From Sphingobacterium siyangense (GTDB lineage Bacteria > Bacteroidota > Bacteroidia > Sphingobacteriales > Sphingobacteriaceae), in contig NZ_VLKR01000005.1 of assembly GCF_007830445.1 (NCBI RefSeq), positions 1-64,000 on the forward strand: a stretch of DNA of 64,000 nt. The letters run 5' to 3'. The position numbers and the translations under genes were made by a program. This document shows, in pieces, positions 63,093-64,000 of the stretch. Within the stretch, counting starts at the first letter, position 1. Each line of letters opens with the position of its first letter. Below the pieces are notes generated by a model, which worked only from the letters and a program-made list of their open reading frames with translations, searched no databases and was not told where the DNA came from.

Positions 63093-64000
63093 ATGAAAAG
63101 AAAATCCAAGTCAACTTGGGGAATTCTTTCATGTGTATTCATCCTGGTTTTAGCCGCAATGCCTTCGTGCAAAAAGCATGCAAAACTTCCCGATGAAAAC
63201 GATGAAACAATTCATGCGGTAAAATTCAAAGTCAAGGATTTTGAAGCGATTGTTACTCCCCTAAAAAAACAATCAATCAAAGCAAAACGGGCTGCGCTAA
63301 GCGGAGCTGCTTCCGAAAACGAATTGCTGTACCACTGGACGTTTGATAGTAGCAACACTGTTCCTGAAGTCGCACTCGATGCCGCCGTTTCGATCGATTA
63401 CAACAATGAAAAGACAGACTATGATTTCTTGGCTGGTTGGCCCGCAACGGGAAAAGCCGTTAGTTTTAAAGGGAGTAAAGAGATACTAGTCAAGATTCCT
63501 ACTACAAGTATTCACTCGCTGGGTACTTGGACCTTTGATTGCAATAGTTCGAGTACAGGACCAAGGGCGCTGCTTTTGAGTTATTCGCTTGATAAGGGGA
63601 ATAGTTTTTCCGCACTTTCAGACACAGTCAAGTATCCTTCTAATCTGTCTCTTTCATCTAAAGTTTCTGTAAGTGCTTCTTTGGCTGACATATCGCTTGG
63701 CAACAGTAAAGAGCTTTGGTTGAAAATCTCATTATTTGCGGGTAGCAGGGATGGAGGAGCGGGTTACAGTCCAACGACAGGTACCTTTAAGATGGACAAC
63801 TTGATGATTTACGGACAAGTCAACCCGGCCGTTTTACCAAGCAAGTTTTACTATCATGTGTTCGATGCAAAATCGAAGGCCATGATCAAATCGGGAGTGC
63901 TTAATTCGCAGGAAACATTCGCTGTTGAATTGCCGATTGGAACTTATTACCTCAGTCTAATAGCTAAAAATTCAACATTACCGCTGATTATGGCAGAGGC
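63093..64000 (+). CDS. Lipoprotein of unknown function, cut by right window edge
   Basis: Open from the ATG at 63093 to the last base, 302 residues visible. The lipoprotein signal (MKRKSKSTWGILSCVFILVL) ends at MPSCKK, with the Cys at about residue 29. From about residue 75 a jelly-roll-like module begins (ELLYHWTFDSSNTVPEVALD, WPATGKAVSFKGSKEILVKI, FKMDNLMIYGQVN), similar to concanavalin-like or choice-of-anchor domains. After it comes a second beta domain (FYYHVFDAKSKAMIKSGVLN, ELPIGTYYLSLIAKNS). It is probably surface exposed and fits a glycan or peptide-use locus, but no family was recognised. Its upstream region carries a perfect 20-bp inverted repeat. Confidence 0.8.
   Translation, partial: MKRKSKSTWGILSCVFILVLAAMPSCKKHAKLPDENDETIHAVKFKVKDFEAIVTPLKKQSIKAKRAALSGAASENELLYHWTFDSSNTVPEVALDAAVSIDYNNEKTDYDFLAGWPATGKAVSFKGSKEILVKIPTTSIHSLGTWTFDCNSSSTGPRALLLSYSLDKGNSFSALSDTVKYPSNLSLSSKVSVSASLADISLGNSKELWLKISLFAGSRDGGAGYSPTTGTFKMDNLMIYGQVNPAVLPSKFYYHVFDAKSKAMIKSGVLNSQETFAVELPIGTYYLSLIAKNSTLPLIMAE

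Noticed and set aside
1..64000. tRNA, rRNA, CRISPR array, prophage or complete insertion sequence
   Set aside because: No cloverleaf, rRNA block, regular spaced repeats, phage structural genes or paired IS ends were found on either strand.

Overview
The window is a stretch of Bacteroidota chromosome, most likely from Sphingobacteriaceae and probably the genus Sphingobacterium. The reasons are its moderate AT-rich composition, promoters of the Bacteroidota type (TTG near -33, TAnnTTTG near -7), few Shine-Dalgarno sites, many TonB-dependent receptors with carboxypeptidase-like N-terminal domains, and families typical of the phylum (PCMD, DUF3127, GH29/GH95 fucosidases, OmpP1/FadL). No rRNA, tRNA or CRISPR array was seen. 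The species call is inference.

Layout. 1-2.4 kb is worn: a transposase tail, an 11-bp tandem repeat with a long hairpin, a YjbR gene, a 5'-truncated PCMD gene and a beta-barrel gene. 2.4-10 kb holds a 2OG-Fe(II) oxygenase and a complete beta-oxidation operon (marR, then a 3-hydroxyacyl-CoA dehydrogenase/enoyl-CoA hydratase fusion, thiolase and acyl-CoA dehydrogenase). A MarR-type palindrome overlaps the operon promoter. A four-helix-bundle (S23-type) gene with flanking inverted repeats sits between thiolase and dehydrogenase. 10-15 kb holds a YeiH-type permease, a leader with two small ORFs (the second ending Cys-Cys-stop) and a hairpin, and a TonB-dependent receptor. 15-19.5 kb has an ECF-like sigma factor, an overlapping membrane-anchored partner and a frameshifted Oar-like TonB receptor. 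19.8-34 kb is mostly housekeeping: an AAA ATPase, nitroreductase, pepT, secreted nuclease/phosphatase and glycerophosphodiesterase, HD hydrolase, THUMP methyltransferase, DUF3127 protein, NlpE-like lipoprotein, MFS pump and fumC. 34-44 kb has an S41 protease, an exo/endonuclease/phosphatase protein, an active plus degenerate rhomboid pair, mutL and uvrA. 44-55 kb has a membrane protein, a two-component system divergent from an outer-membrane receptor, OsmC, a FadL-like porin paired with a GDSL lipoprotein, tpx and a metZ-like enzyme. 55-64 kb has a decayed lipoprotein gene, a fucosidase operon (GH29, GH95, thioredoxin-fold lipoprotein, AraC regulator), a decayed M64-like peptidase gene and the start of a lipoprotein gene cut by the window edge.

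How it fits together. Lipid use is one theme: the FadL porin and GDSL lipoprotein could supply fatty acids to the fad operon. Fucosylated glycan use is the second. The most unusual items are the Cys-Cys leader before the TonB receptor at 12.3 kb, the S23 gene between inverted repeats inside the fad operon, a 31-bp promoter element found three times, and four broken genes. All family calls come from reading motifs; no database search was run.
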